Assembly: GCF_003751085.1 (NCBI RefSeq)
Contig: NZ_RJJY01000002.1
Location: forward strand, 496,001-560,000
Reading direction: 5' to 3'
DNA: 64,000 bases
Source: Micromonospora sp. Llam0
GTDB taxonomy: Bacteria; Actinomycetota; Actinomycetes; Mycobacteriales; Micromonosporaceae
Part shown: positions 44,068 through 51,848 of the stretch, piece by piece
Numbering within the stretch: position 1 is the stretch's first letter
Layout of the letters: each line of letters begins with the position of its first letter
Made by a program: the position numbers and the translations under genes
Notes under the pieces: generated by a model
Seen by the model: only the letters and a program-made list of their open reading frames with translations
Told to the model about the DNA's origin: nothing
Database searches by the model: none

Positions 44068-44071
44068 CCCC

Positions 44072-44184
44072 GGTGCGGTAGACCGTCATGCCGGCTCCCG
44101 CTGCCGCGCCCACCCGATGAACCGCGCGTACGACTGCACCGGAGTCAGGCCGGGCAGGTCACGGGCGGCTTCGGCGGCGAGCAC
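44072..44184. repeat. 113-bp direct repeat, copy 2 (right of murJ)
   Basis: This copy matches 41654-41766. It contains the 3' end of the intact gene at 44086-44334, so it looks like the source copy. Confidence 0.85.
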
Positions 44185-44334
44185 GGCCACGTACACGCAG
44201 CGGCCGATCCGGTCGAAGCTAGCCATCAGCTCCGTGCGGGCCGGCCCACACGGCCACGGCCACCCGCAGGCCCGGCACAACCACGACGGACGCACCGCCA
44301 CATGGGCCAGACCGCCCACCACCGGGGCGGTCAC
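44086..44334 (-). CDS. Small cysteine-motif protein
   Basis: This 82-aa protein starts at GTG 44334, overlapping the upstream stop (GTGA). It contains PSWLCRACGWPWPCGPAR, with three cysteines that could bind a metal, then a helix RIGRCVYVAVLAAEAARDL and QSYARFIGWAR. I have seen this small actinobacterial type near HTH/TPR regulators, but no function is known. It is co-transcribed with the zinc-ribbon membrane gene. Confidence 0.7.
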   Translation of the reverse strand: MTAPVVGGLAHVAVRPSWLCRACGWPWPCGPARTELMASFDRIGRCVYVAVLAAEAARDLPGLTPVQSYARFIGWARQREPA

Positions 44335-44588
44335 CGCCGCACCCGCCGCCGGGCCCGGCCGGGCCACACCCAGGTCCGCCGCAGGGTCACGGTCCGCGCC
44401 GGCTGCGGCGCCCACCGACGCCCGGCCGCCTCGACCTGCGCGGGCAGCAGCCCGCCGGTCGGACACGCCGGGCAGGTCAGGGTACGGCCACAGCCGGGAC
44501 ACCACCGGTGCCGATGCCGACACAAACTGAACCCGACCACCACGCCGACCAGCAACCCGATGATGGCGGCGAGCACCACATCCAGCAT
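44331..44588 (-). CDS. Small membrane protein with zinc ribbon
   Basis: This 85-aa protein has an N-terminal membrane helix (MLDVVLAAIIGLLVGVVVGF) followed by WCPGCGRTLTCPACP, two CxxC pairs likely to bind zinc. A basic tail ends the protein. GGAG lies 7 nt upstream of ATG 44588. The first codons are copied in repeat relics at 41778 and 45571. Confidence 0.65.
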   Translation of the reverse strand: MLDVVLAAIIGLLVGVVVGFSLCRHRHRWCPGCGRTLTCPACPTGGLLPAQVEAAGRRWAPQPARTVTLRRTWVWPGRARRRVRR

Positions 44589-44652
44589 CAACGTACTCCT
44601 CTCCCTGCATCGTCCACTGTGTTTACCGGCCGGCGGGCCCGGGTCGACCGGA

Positions 44653-45066
44653 TCAGGCCGGCATCCCGGCCTGGAACTGCCGCGACTGCCAGTCCCGCAA
44701 CGCCTGCTTGATCCGCACGTTCTCGTCCCGGGTGACCGCCAACTCGGCCCGCACCGCCGTCAACTCGTCGGCGACCAGGTGCAGGAAGGCGCGTACCTCG
44801 GTCGGGTCGAAACCGCGCCGGGTGCGGACCGGGAACCGGCGGTCGCGGACCAGCCCGGGGTTGATCGACGGCCGCACCACGCTGGCGCCGTAGTAGAGGT
44901 GGGTGGCGGCGTTGCCGCCGTGCCGGGCCGGCGGACGCGACCCGCCGCCGGCAGCAGCGGCGGGTGGCCGGGTGGCCGGCCGGGTCTGGTTGGCGAGGCT
45001 GGCGAGCAGCCGGGACTGCCGCCGGGTACGCCGAGGGAACAGGACAAGGTTGAGGAGTCTGCGCAC
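44653..45066 (-). CDS. DivIVA-domain-type small protein
   Basis: This 137-aa protein has a basic N-terminus, a low-complexity linker, then NPGLVRDRRFPVRTRRGFDP, TEVRAFLHLVADELTAVRAE and RDENVRIKQALRDWQSRQ. This matches actinobacterial DivIVA-domain proteins that end in a short coiled coil. GTG 45066 is taken over GTG 45093, by comparison with family N-termini. Role unknown. Confidence 0.72.
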   Translation of the reverse strand: MRRLLNLVLFPRRTRRQSRLLASLANQTRPATRPPAAAAGGGSRPPARHGGNAATHLYYGASVVRPSINPGLVRDRRFPVRTRRGFDPTEVRAFLHLVADELTAVRAELAVTRDENVRIKQALRDWQSRQFQAGMPA

Positions 45067-45447
45067 GGGTGGGACCGCCCTTTCGAAGGTCACGGGATCG
45101 CCGCTACATCGCGGTTCGGTGGGGAAGGTGAGATGGGCGGCCCGACCCCGAACGGGGGCACGGAGGTCGGGCCGCCCGCCCTGCGACCGCAGCCACAAAC
45201 GGCAGTACGCCCACAGGGTCGCTGGTACGGGCGTCCGGCAGCACACGTTTCGCCGGACGCCGACAGTCGGGAGCACTCCTGGGTTGCGTGCAGTGGCCGA
45301 CGGTGCCGCGTGCACCGGCCCGGCCGGGGCGTCGATGGGGATCGCCGAGGTGGCGCCGATCGTCGAAGGAGCAGCTGAGCGCCGCTCCACGGAATCGACG
45401 CCACCCCGGCGGGTCTCCCGCAAGACCGAGCTGGGGAGGATTTCGGC
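45067..45447. other. Divergent promoter region
   Basis: This region separates the DivIVA-type gene from a truncated GntR-like gene. No conserved frame was recognised. It should contain both promoters. Confidence 0.4.
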
Positions 45448-45548
45448 ATGCCCGCACGTCAGTTCGAGCCGCACTACCGGCGCATCATGGCCGACATCCG
45501 GCAGCGCATCCTCCGGCACGACCGGGACCTGGTCGTCGGGCAACCGGG
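45448..45548 (+). pseudogene. GntR-like regulator truncated after about 30 codons
   Basis: A good start is present: GGGGAGG 8 nt upstream of ATG 45448. The protein begins MPARQFEPHYRRIMADIRQR, the first helix of a GntR winged HTH, and then turns into unrelated sequence where the repeated regulatory module begins. Insertion of the module appears to have cut the gene. Confidence 0.55.
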
Positions 45549-45565
45549 GCGGCACGCACCGCATC

Positions 45566-45895
45566 CAGCATCACAACCCCTTTCCGGGTACGTCCTCTGT
45601 GTTGGCCGGTGGGCCTGGGCTTTCGCGGGGCCTGCCGTCGCCGGTCACGGGGGGCTTCCGGCGGCGGCAGGCCGCGTCGGGGTCCGGGCACATCAGCGGT
45701 ACGGCGTCTGTGTCGAACCCCGCACACACCGTGGCCGATGACTGACCGGCTGCGGTAGGCGTCCTGCCCGGGACGGGGTGGCGATCCCGCACCACTGGAA
45801 GGGATGCTTCCTATCGCGGAAACCATCCCCGGCCTCCCCTCTTGACATTCCGTCGTTGACGTATTCCCTGGCAGGGTCAGGAATTGCTCGACGCA
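45566..45895. repeat. Regulatory module, copy B
   Basis: This block is homologous to 41774-42100, including a relic start (ATG 45571, minus strand) of the zinc-ribbon membrane gene at its left end. Its right part continues into a longer block identical to copy C. Confidence 0.8.
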
Positions 45896-46240
45896 GATGG
45901 TTGAAGGCGGCATTCACCAGGTGGGATACTGTCCAAATTCGATTACCGCCACAGGCAGTTCGCGTCACCACGCATCGATCGTGCGCCACACTTCGGGGGT
46001 GTCATGCAGAACCATCCGCTCACCGCAGCACGCGAACGCCTGGGCCTGACCCGCCGGCAACTCGCCGACGCCGTCAACAAGATCCTCTACCCCGACCCCG
46101 GACAAGCAGCCCACAGCGCCTTCACCGCCAACTACCTGGGCAAACTCGAAAATGGCAAGATCCGCTACCCCGCCGAGGACTACCGCACCGCCCTCCGCAT
46201 CGCCCTCAACGCCGACACCGACGACGAACTCGGATTCCGC
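45795..46240 (+). repeat. 446-bp promoter/HTH cassette, copy B
   Basis: This 446-bp segment is repeated at 51403-51848 with few differences (about 3 in the 237 coding bases). It covers the inverted repeat, TTGACA, the leader and the first 79 codons of the regulator. Similarity stops abruptly after codon 79. Confidence 0.92.
45801..45847 (+). promoter_or_regulatory. Inverted repeat and -35-like box, copy B
   Basis: GGGATGCTTCC (45801-45811) pairs with GGAAACCATCCC (45818-45829). TTGACA is at 45842-45847, 162 nt before the regulator ATG. The arms differ from the other copies, but the outer GGGATG/CATCCC is kept. Confidence 0.7.
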
Positions 46241-47323
46241 CGTCGGGATATCAACATGCGAACGAAAGGCATGCTCGCCGCACGATCCAATCGATACGAG
46301 TCCCCGGCAACAGGGCTGAGTCCCGCCGCTGCCTCGTTGACATCCGACGCCATCCCGTTGATGTCGTTGCTCGGCCCACCGGTCGTCGACGAGTTGCCGC
46401 GTCAGGTCAGCCAGGAACACATCGCCCAGGTTCTTGAGGCAGCGGAGATCCTCGAGCAGTGGGACAACGCGCACGGCGGCGCGCTGGTCCGGGAGATCGC
46501 CGACGACAAGCTGCACCGGATGTCCCGGCTGCTGGAGGCGAGCTGCCCGGCCCACCTGCGCCCCGCGCTACACAAGGCGTTGGCCCAGTTGGCGGGGGTC
46601 GTGGCGTTCATGCTCTTCGACGCGTACCACCACGAGGCGGCCCGGCAACGGTTCACGTTCGCCCTGCGCTGCGCCAGCATCGGCGGCGACTGGCACCAGC
46701 GCGCGATGCTGCTGTCCAGCCTGGCCCGGCAGGCGGTGTGGTGCGGCCAGCCTGACGACGGGCTCACCCACATCGAAATGGCCCTGGTCCGCGCCGACTG
46801 GCTCACCGCATCCGAGCGCGCGATGCTGCACACCGTACGGGCACGGGCACTCGCCAAACTCGGACCTGGCAGAGCACAGGAGGCGCTGGCCGCCGTCGGT
46901 GCCGCCGATGAAGCCTTCGCGCACGCCGCACCAGCGGAGGACCCGCCGTGGATGTGCTTCTACGACGACGCCCAGCACCACGGAGACACCGCCCACGCGC
47001 TGTTCGACGTCGCCCTGCACACCAGACTCGTTACGGAGTCGTCCGACCGGTTCGCCTACTCAGTAGCGCACCATCTCCCGGCGTACCTACGGTCCAGGGC
47101 GATCTCGCGGATCAAGCTGGCGTCCCTCACGATGGTGCAGGGTGATCCGCTGGAGGCCGTGACGATCGGCAACCTGGCCCTCGACGACGCCGGGCCGGTC
47201 CGCTCGCTGCGCGCCGCCGACGACTTACGGGCGCTGCACCGGATGGCCGGACCACACGGCAAGCTCACCGAAGTGCAGGAGCTGCGCGCCCGGATCCGGG
47301 AGACGGTCGGAGCCGTAGCATGA
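46004..47323 (+). CDS. HTH regulator with TPR-like C-terminal domain, paralogue 1
   Basis: This 439-aa protein has an N-terminal XRE-type HTH: TAARERLGLTRRQLADAVNK, then TANYLGKLENGKIRYP. Residues 80-439 are helical repeats (RPALHKALAQLAGVVAFML, LLSSLARQAVWCGQPDDGL). Actinomycetes have many such HTH-TPR regulators, thought to sense peptides or small molecules. The stop overlaps the phosphotransferase start by 4 nt. The first 79 residues are shared with the regulator at 51612 (one difference), but the rest is unrelated. Likely regulated by its own upstream palindrome. Confidence 0.85.
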   Translation: MQNHPLTAARERLGLTRRQLADAVNKILYPDPGQAAHSAFTANYLGKLENGKIRYPAEDYRTALRIALNADTDDELGFRRRDINMRTKGMLAARSNRYESPATGLSPAAASLTSDAIPLMSLLGPPVVDELPRQVSQEHIAQVLEAAEILEQWDNAHGGALVREIADDKLHRMSRLLEASCPAHLRPALHKALAQLAGVVAFMLFDAYHHEAARQRFTFALRCASIGGDWHQRAMLLSSLARQAVWCGQPDDGLTHIEMALVRADWLTASERAMLHTVRARALAKLGPGRAQEALAAVGAADEAFAHAAPAEDPPWMCFYDDAQHHGDTAHALFDVALHTRLVTESSDRFAYSVAHHLPAYLRSRAISRIKLASLTMVQGDPLEAVTIGNLALDDAGPVRSLRAADDLRALHRMAGPHGKLTEVQELRARIRETVGAVA

Positions 47324-48195
47324 CGGACCCGCAGGAAGCGCTGCTGCTCGCTTGCCAGCAGGCCGGGGTCAACGCGACCGGCGCTGAGCTGATCCGGTCT
47401 GCGGAGAACGTCATCTACCGCCTGCCTGGTGGCGTTGTTGCCCGCGTCAGCCGCGACGGGCAGCTCGCCACCGCAGGCAAGGAAGTACGGGTGTCCCGCT
47501 GGCTCAACGAATCCGGGATACCGGCGGTCCGCGCGATCGAGGATCTGCCGCAACCAGTCGCGGTCGACGGGCGAGCCGTCACCTTCTGGCATGAGCTGCC
47601 GCCGCACCGGGAAGGCAACATCGGCCAGCTAGCCCAGGTGCTGCAACAGCTGCACCGCCTGCAGCCCCCGGCCACTCTCGACCTGCCACCGCTGGCACCG
47701 TTCGTACGCCTGGAACAGCGCATCGCCGAGGCGACCGTGTTCTCGGCCGACAACCGCGCCTGGCTGATCGATCACCTGCACGGCTTGCAGGACCGTTACC
47801 GCGAGCTTCCTCCCGGCCTCCCGCACGGTGCCGTGCACGGCGACGCCTGGGCCGGCAACATCGTGGACACCGACGCCGGACCCGTCGTGCTCGACCTCGA
47901 ACGATTCGCCTTCGGTCTACCCGAGTGGGACCTGGTCTCCGTCGCCGTCGACCACCTGACCTTCAGCGCCGAGTACGCGCCCGGCTGGACCGAGTTCTGC
48001 CAGCACTACGGCTACGACGTCACCGGCTGGCCCGGTTTCTCAGTCCTTCTCGAAGCCAGAGAACTGCGCAAGGTGACCTTCGCCGCCCAACTCACGCGAG
48101 ACAACCCAGCCCTACGCGACCAGGCCCACTACCGCCTCGCCTGCATCCGAGGCGAGCACGGCCACCGCCCCTGGGGCTGGCAACCCGTCCCATGA
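47320..48195 (+). CDS. Aminoglycoside phosphotransferase-like kinase
   Basis: This 291-aa kinase-fold protein has a catalytic loop HGDAWAGN near residue 172 and a metal-binding VVLDLERFAFGLPEWDL. The N-lobe has VVARVSRDG and a Lys in TAGKEVRVSRWL. APH-fold enzymes phosphorylate small molecules such as antibiotics; the actual substrate is unknown. ATGA coupling to the HTH-TPR regulator suggests joint control. Confidence 0.88.
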   Translation: MTDPQEALLLACQQAGVNATGAELIRSAENVIYRLPGGVVARVSRDGQLATAGKEVRVSRWLNESGIPAVRAIEDLPQPVAVDGRAVTFWHELPPHREGNIGQLAQVLQQLHRLQPPATLDLPPLAPFVRLEQRIAEATVFSADNRAWLIDHLHGLQDRYRELPPGLPHGAVHGDAWAGNIVDTDAGPVVLDLERFAFGLPEWDLVSVAVDHLTFSAEYAPGWTEFCQHYGYDVTGWPGFSVLLEARELRKVTFAAQLTRDNPALRDQAHYRLACIRGEHGHRPWGWQPVP

Positions 48196-48455
48196 CAGGC
48201 TGCCCTTCGGTGTGACGAGGCAGCCAGTCCTCGGGTCACCGCTTCACTCCCAGGGTGTCTCACACCATCTCGGCCAAGGGCGTCCGCGCGAGGTGATCAT
48301 GCAGCAGATGACTAAGCCCGGCGTGAGTCTGGCTTGCTGGCCACGGACACGCAGCCCGCTGCCTCTGGAGGGGGTCGCATTGGCTCGACGTGCGCCAGAT
48401 GGAGGGAGTAGGGTCCTGTCCCCACCGCTGCGGTTCCCCGACCGGAGGTGACGAT

Positions 48456-49334
48456 ATGAACCAGCGGACCACAAAGCACTGGGACGAGCTGCTTGCACGG
48501 ATGGTAATCGAGTCCGCACTAGACATACAGGTTGAAGTACACGATGACGGCTCGGAACCCTCTATGCATGATCTGACCCTCAAGTACCCGGACGGGCGAG
48601 TCGCAGCAGCCGAGGTGGTGTCGACCCGAGACCCCAAGGCTCGGCGGCTGTCAGCGGCAGTCGCAGATCTGGGCTACCAGCGATGCGCCAACCTCCGGCG
48701 TCTATGGATCATCTCGGTGACTCCTAGCGCAAAGGTTGGAAGGCTAGCCAAGGTAGCGCCTTCTTTCCTGGCCGACCTGGAACGTGCAGGAGTCGACCGG
48801 CTGCCACGCACCAGCACCGCCGATCCCAGGCTCCCCGACCTTCGCGCTCTTGGTGTTGCCTCGTGCACATCTACGGCTCCCACCGAGAAGCACCCGCCCG
48901 GCTTCTACATAAACCCGGCGGCGGTCGCCGCGTTCGCAGGCGACGGTGACGGCGCTTTGCGCAAAGCCGAGGCGCTTTTGTTGGAGGTAACCGACGTCGT
49001 CGCGAAGCTTCAGTTGTCTGGCACCGCTGAGCGTCACGCGGTCATCATGATTACCCACGACTGGCTCGGACCCCACACCGCTCTCGAAGGTGACGCCGTC
49101 CCGAATACCCCGCCTGAGCTCCCTGATGGCATCGACTGCCTTTGGCTTGTCGTCCAGCTACCGCCACCGACCCGAGCCGTGTACTGGTTAGGCGATGGAC
49201 AGTGGCGCGACGTCATCGTCAGCGAAGAACAAGCAACGACGCTTCTAGCGCCAACCTCACATATCAATAGCGGCAACCCAACAACCCGATCTGACAAAAT
49301 TGTTTCGCAGGTCGATGGTCAGTCGACAGAATGA
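48456..49334 (+). CDS. Hypothetical protein, possible PD-(D/E)XK-like fold
   Basis: This 292-aa protein starts at ATG 48456, 7 nt after GGAGG. The N-terminal region HDLTLKYPDGRVAAAEVVST has an acidic residue, a turn and E-V as in PD-(D/E)XK nucleases, but the usual Lys is replaced by Ser/Thr. RLWIISVTPSAKVGRLAKVA and DCLWLVVQLPPPTRAVYWLG are other strand-rich segments. No family is identified. An inactive nuclease-like fold is a guess. Confidence 0.55.
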   Translation: MNQRTTKHWDELLARMVIESALDIQVEVHDDGSEPSMHDLTLKYPDGRVAAAEVVSTRDPKARRLSAAVADLGYQRCANLRRLWIISVTPSAKVGRLAKVAPSFLADLERAGVDRLPRTSTADPRLPDLRALGVASCTSTAPTEKHPPGFYINPAAVAAFAGDGDGALRKAEALLLEVTDVVAKLQLSGTAERHAVIMITHDWLGPHTALEGDAVPNTPPELPDGIDCLWLVVQLPPPTRAVYWLGDGQWRDVIVSEEQATTLLAPTSHINSGNPTTRSDKIVSQVDGQSTE

Positions 49335-49446
49335 TAGAATCGTGAAGATTTCGCTGAACCTCCTTCGCCCAACTCGTTCGTCGACTCGGGTATGACATTG
49401 CTTACACACGACTACCGGGCAGGCGAAGAACTGATACCCACACGCT

Positions 49447-50115
49447 TCAATTCCGACCGAGCAGCCAGAGCACGATCTCATCGAGTGGCCGCAGGCACCG
49501 CCCGTTGAAGTTTGGGTCGCTTCGATCTACGGTATTCTCTATGTCTATCAGCATCGTCGAGATGACTGGATCTTCCCGCAACAGTGCCAAGTCGTCTCCA
49601 GCATATAGGCTCTCGGACACAACGCGTGGCATGTGATGGTCATCTGACAGGTGGATCGCAAGGCCAGCGAGCGAAGGAACGACCACGGGCGCGCTTGCCC
49701 GTCGCGCCAGACGCGCAATTCGCATACCGATTGGAGAATGCACATAGACAATCCGAGAGGCGCCCAAGAGTGTCTGATCAAGTTGGCGAAGAGTGCCCAG
49801 ATTATCTTTGTGGGCAAATTCAACGAGCAGCACCTTGCCACTGGCCATCTGCAGGCGAACGCATTCGATCATTTCCGCAAACGCTCTACGTAGCGGCTCA
49901 TCACTATCGACCTGGAATGATCCGTGCGGTCCGACCTTGAAATTATCGCCACCTGACAACCCGAGCCGTTCACGCAGGAACTCGGCATAGATGAAAGGGT
50001 AGTCGCTAACTTCAACGAAAGAGACTTCGAGACTGCGGAGTTCTTCAGCAATGTGCCGCCGCAGCATAGTCTTTCCGCTTCCCGATGGGCCAACAAAAAA
50101 GACTGAGGAGCTCAA
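49447..50115 (-). CDS. P-loop NTPase
   Basis: This 222-aa protein has Walker A FVGPSGSGKTM at residues 7-17 and a Walker B-like KVLLVEFAHKDN. ASRIVYVHSPIGMRIARLAR resembles a nucleotide-kinase lid region. The codon third positions are less G/C-biased than in neighbours, suggesting transfer. It overlaps the upstream membrane gene by 4 nt; the pair probably acts together. Function unknown. Confidence 0.75.
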   Translation of the reverse strand: MSSSVFFVGPSGSGKTMLRRHIAEELRSLEVSFVEVSDYPFIYAEFLRERLGLSGGDNFKVGPHGSFQVDSDEPLRRAFAEMIECVRLQMASGKVLLVEFAHKDNLGTLRQLDQTLLGASRIVYVHSPIGMRIARLARRASAPVVVPSLAGLAIHLSDDHHMPRVVSESLYAGDDLALLREDPVISTMLIDIENTVDRSDPNFNGRCLRPLDEIVLWLLGRN

Positions 50116-50801
50116 AGTGACCCCACCTCCTTCTCGCGGAATGGAGCCTCAAGTATTGGCGGATCAGACTTCACGGCCCCATAACCACCAAGGGCGAGAC
50201 CAGCCCGCCTAATCGCGCCAGCCCGCGATTGGCCCACAATCCGGGCGACGGCATTCCTCTTGTGTCGGCGATGACCAGGAGAGAACAGCATTCCCGAAGC
50301 GATTAGACCGACTACCGCTTCTAAATGCTGCAAGTAGATCGCATCACCTCGCGATCGTCGCACAATCATGACAACGGGCCGGAACGACTGCCAATATCTC
50401 AACAGTGTCGGCCCAAGATATGCTCTCTCAAACTGGATTGGCATGCTGTTGTGCAGACACAGCACCGCAATAAACTCCAGCGATGCCATCGCCCTCCGCA
50501 CTTCCACCAGCGTCACCTCAGATTTATCCAAGCCGCGGAGGTTCGCCCGAAGATATGAGTCGACCTCCCCGAGGTCGGTACAGGATTCAGCCAACTTGTT
50601 AAGCCGATTCGAATGCACCAAGAGCTCATCGCGAATCAGCCTCACCTGCGACGACTGCAGGTCGCCAATTAAGGCAAGCGCCGACTGACCCTTCCGGCCA
50701 ATCGAAGATTCTCTTAATTGCCTCAATGCAATGGCAAGCGCAATTATAACCGAAACGGTTGCAACCAGTGAAGAGATAGCTGAGACAGCGTTCCAGTCCA
50801 T
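50112..50801 (-). CDS. Single-pass membrane protein of unknown function
   Basis: This 229-aa protein has one N-terminal membrane helix (ISSLVATVSVIIALAIALRQ, about residues 9-28), followed by a helical cytoplasmic region (LRESSIGRKGQSALALIGDL, ANLRGLDKSEVTLVEVRRAM). This layout resembles small membrane proteins in defence cassettes with an NTPase. It is the first gene of a two-gene unit with the P-loop NTPase (ATGA overlap). AT content is higher than in the surrounding genome. Confidence 0.65.
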   Translation of the reverse strand: MDWNAVSAISSLVATVSVIIALAIALRQLRESSIGRKGQSALALIGDLQSSQVRLIRDELLVHSNRLNKLAESCTDLGEVDSYLRANLRGLDKSEVTLVEVRRAMASLEFIAVLCLHNSMPIQFERAYLGPTLLRYWQSFRPVVMIVRRSRGDAIYLQHLEAVVGLIASGMLFSPGHRRHKRNAVARIVGQSRAGAIRRAGLALGGYGAVKSDPPILEAPFREKEVGSL

Positions 50802-51144
50802 CTTTTAGCCCTTCTCAACCATCGCCTACTTCGCAGATCGATCGCGACCCGAAAAGCATGGCTCTTCATCATAATCTGCCCTGGGCAGTGTATCTCGTGC
50901 AGTCAAGTGTGCCCACGAATCGCGGAGACCTTAGATTCCAGCACCCCACTTCAATGCCGCCATCCACAGGCGCAGCTTGACCCAGTGACTGCCCAGTACG
51001 GGTGGCCACTAGGCCATTGCTAGTCGACCCCTGGGTACCGACCTGTACAACAGCAACGCCGAACTTGGATGTAGACATGGCTGGCATACAGCTCATGATT
51101 CTGCTGAGGCGAGAGCAGGCGTCAGGGCAGACGCCAGCAATTGA
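50802..51144. other. Gap before the amylase relic
   Basis: The minus strand holds a short frame (50869-51096) with SKFGVAVVQVGTQGS, but no family or good start. It also contains the promoter for the membrane protein gene. Confidence 0.35.
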
Positions 51145-51330
51145 GCAACAGCATCCGGTGGGCTACCAGGCCAGTCATCCGCACCGGAGCGCCCCGAAGC
51201 ACGCCGCGCCAGCAACCACCGTCCGAACGCCGACCGAATCATGCGAGCCGAGCAGCCGCCACGAATGCACCAGCAACCGCTACGGCACCAACGCCGCCGA
51301 CCCCGACCGAGCCGGCCAGCCCTGGACCGG
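51145..51330 (-). pseudogene. Scrambled fragment of the alpha-amylase gene
   Basis: Two pieces match the intact GH13 gene downstream: 51145-51205 corresponds to about 60076-60142 and 51206-51330 to about 60441-60567, in the same orientation. The minus strand reads WRLLGSHDSVGVRTVV, matching WQLLGSHDSARIRTVV. About 300 bp between the pieces and a further short stretch are deleted. Confidence 0.8.
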
Positions 51331-51402
51331 CAGACCAGCTTCCGCAGAGTCTGCTGCCGTCGTGGGTGGCATCCGGCGGTGGCTGGCGGCGCTCCCGCGC
51401 TA

Positions 51403-51848
51403 CTGGAAGGGATGCTTCCCGTTGCGGGAACCATCCCCTGCCTCCCCTCTTGACATTCCGCCGTTGGCGTATTCCCTGGCAGGGTCAGGAATTGCTCGAC
51501 GCAGATGGTTGAAGGCGGCATTCACCAGGTGGGATACTGTCCAAATTCTATTACCGCCACAGGCAGTTCGCGTCACCACGCATCAGTTGTGCGCCACACT
51601 TCGGGGGTGTCATGCAGAACCATCCGCTCACCGCAGCACGCGAACGCCTGGGCCTGACCCGCCGGCAACTCGCCGACGCCGTCAACAAGATCCTCTACCC
51701 CGACCCCGGACAAGCAGCCCACAGCGCCTTCACCGCCAACTACCTGGGCAAACTCGAAAACGGCAAGATCCGCTACCCCGCCGAGGACTACCGCACCGCC
51801 CTGCGCATCGCCCTCAACGCCAACACCGACGACGAACTCGGATTCCGC
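51403..51848 (+). repeat. 446-bp promoter/HTH cassette, copy C
   Basis: This is the second copy of 45795-46240. It starts at ctggaaggg, directly after non-homologous sequence, and ends with codon 79 of the downstream regulator. Confidence 0.92.
51409..51455 (+). promoter_or_regulatory. Inverted repeat and -35-like box, copy C
   Basis: This is the best palindrome of the three: GGGATGCTTCCCG (51409-51421) and CGGGAACCATCCC (51425-51437) around TTG, one mismatch. TTGACA is at 51450-51455, 162 nt before the ATG. Confidence 0.75.
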
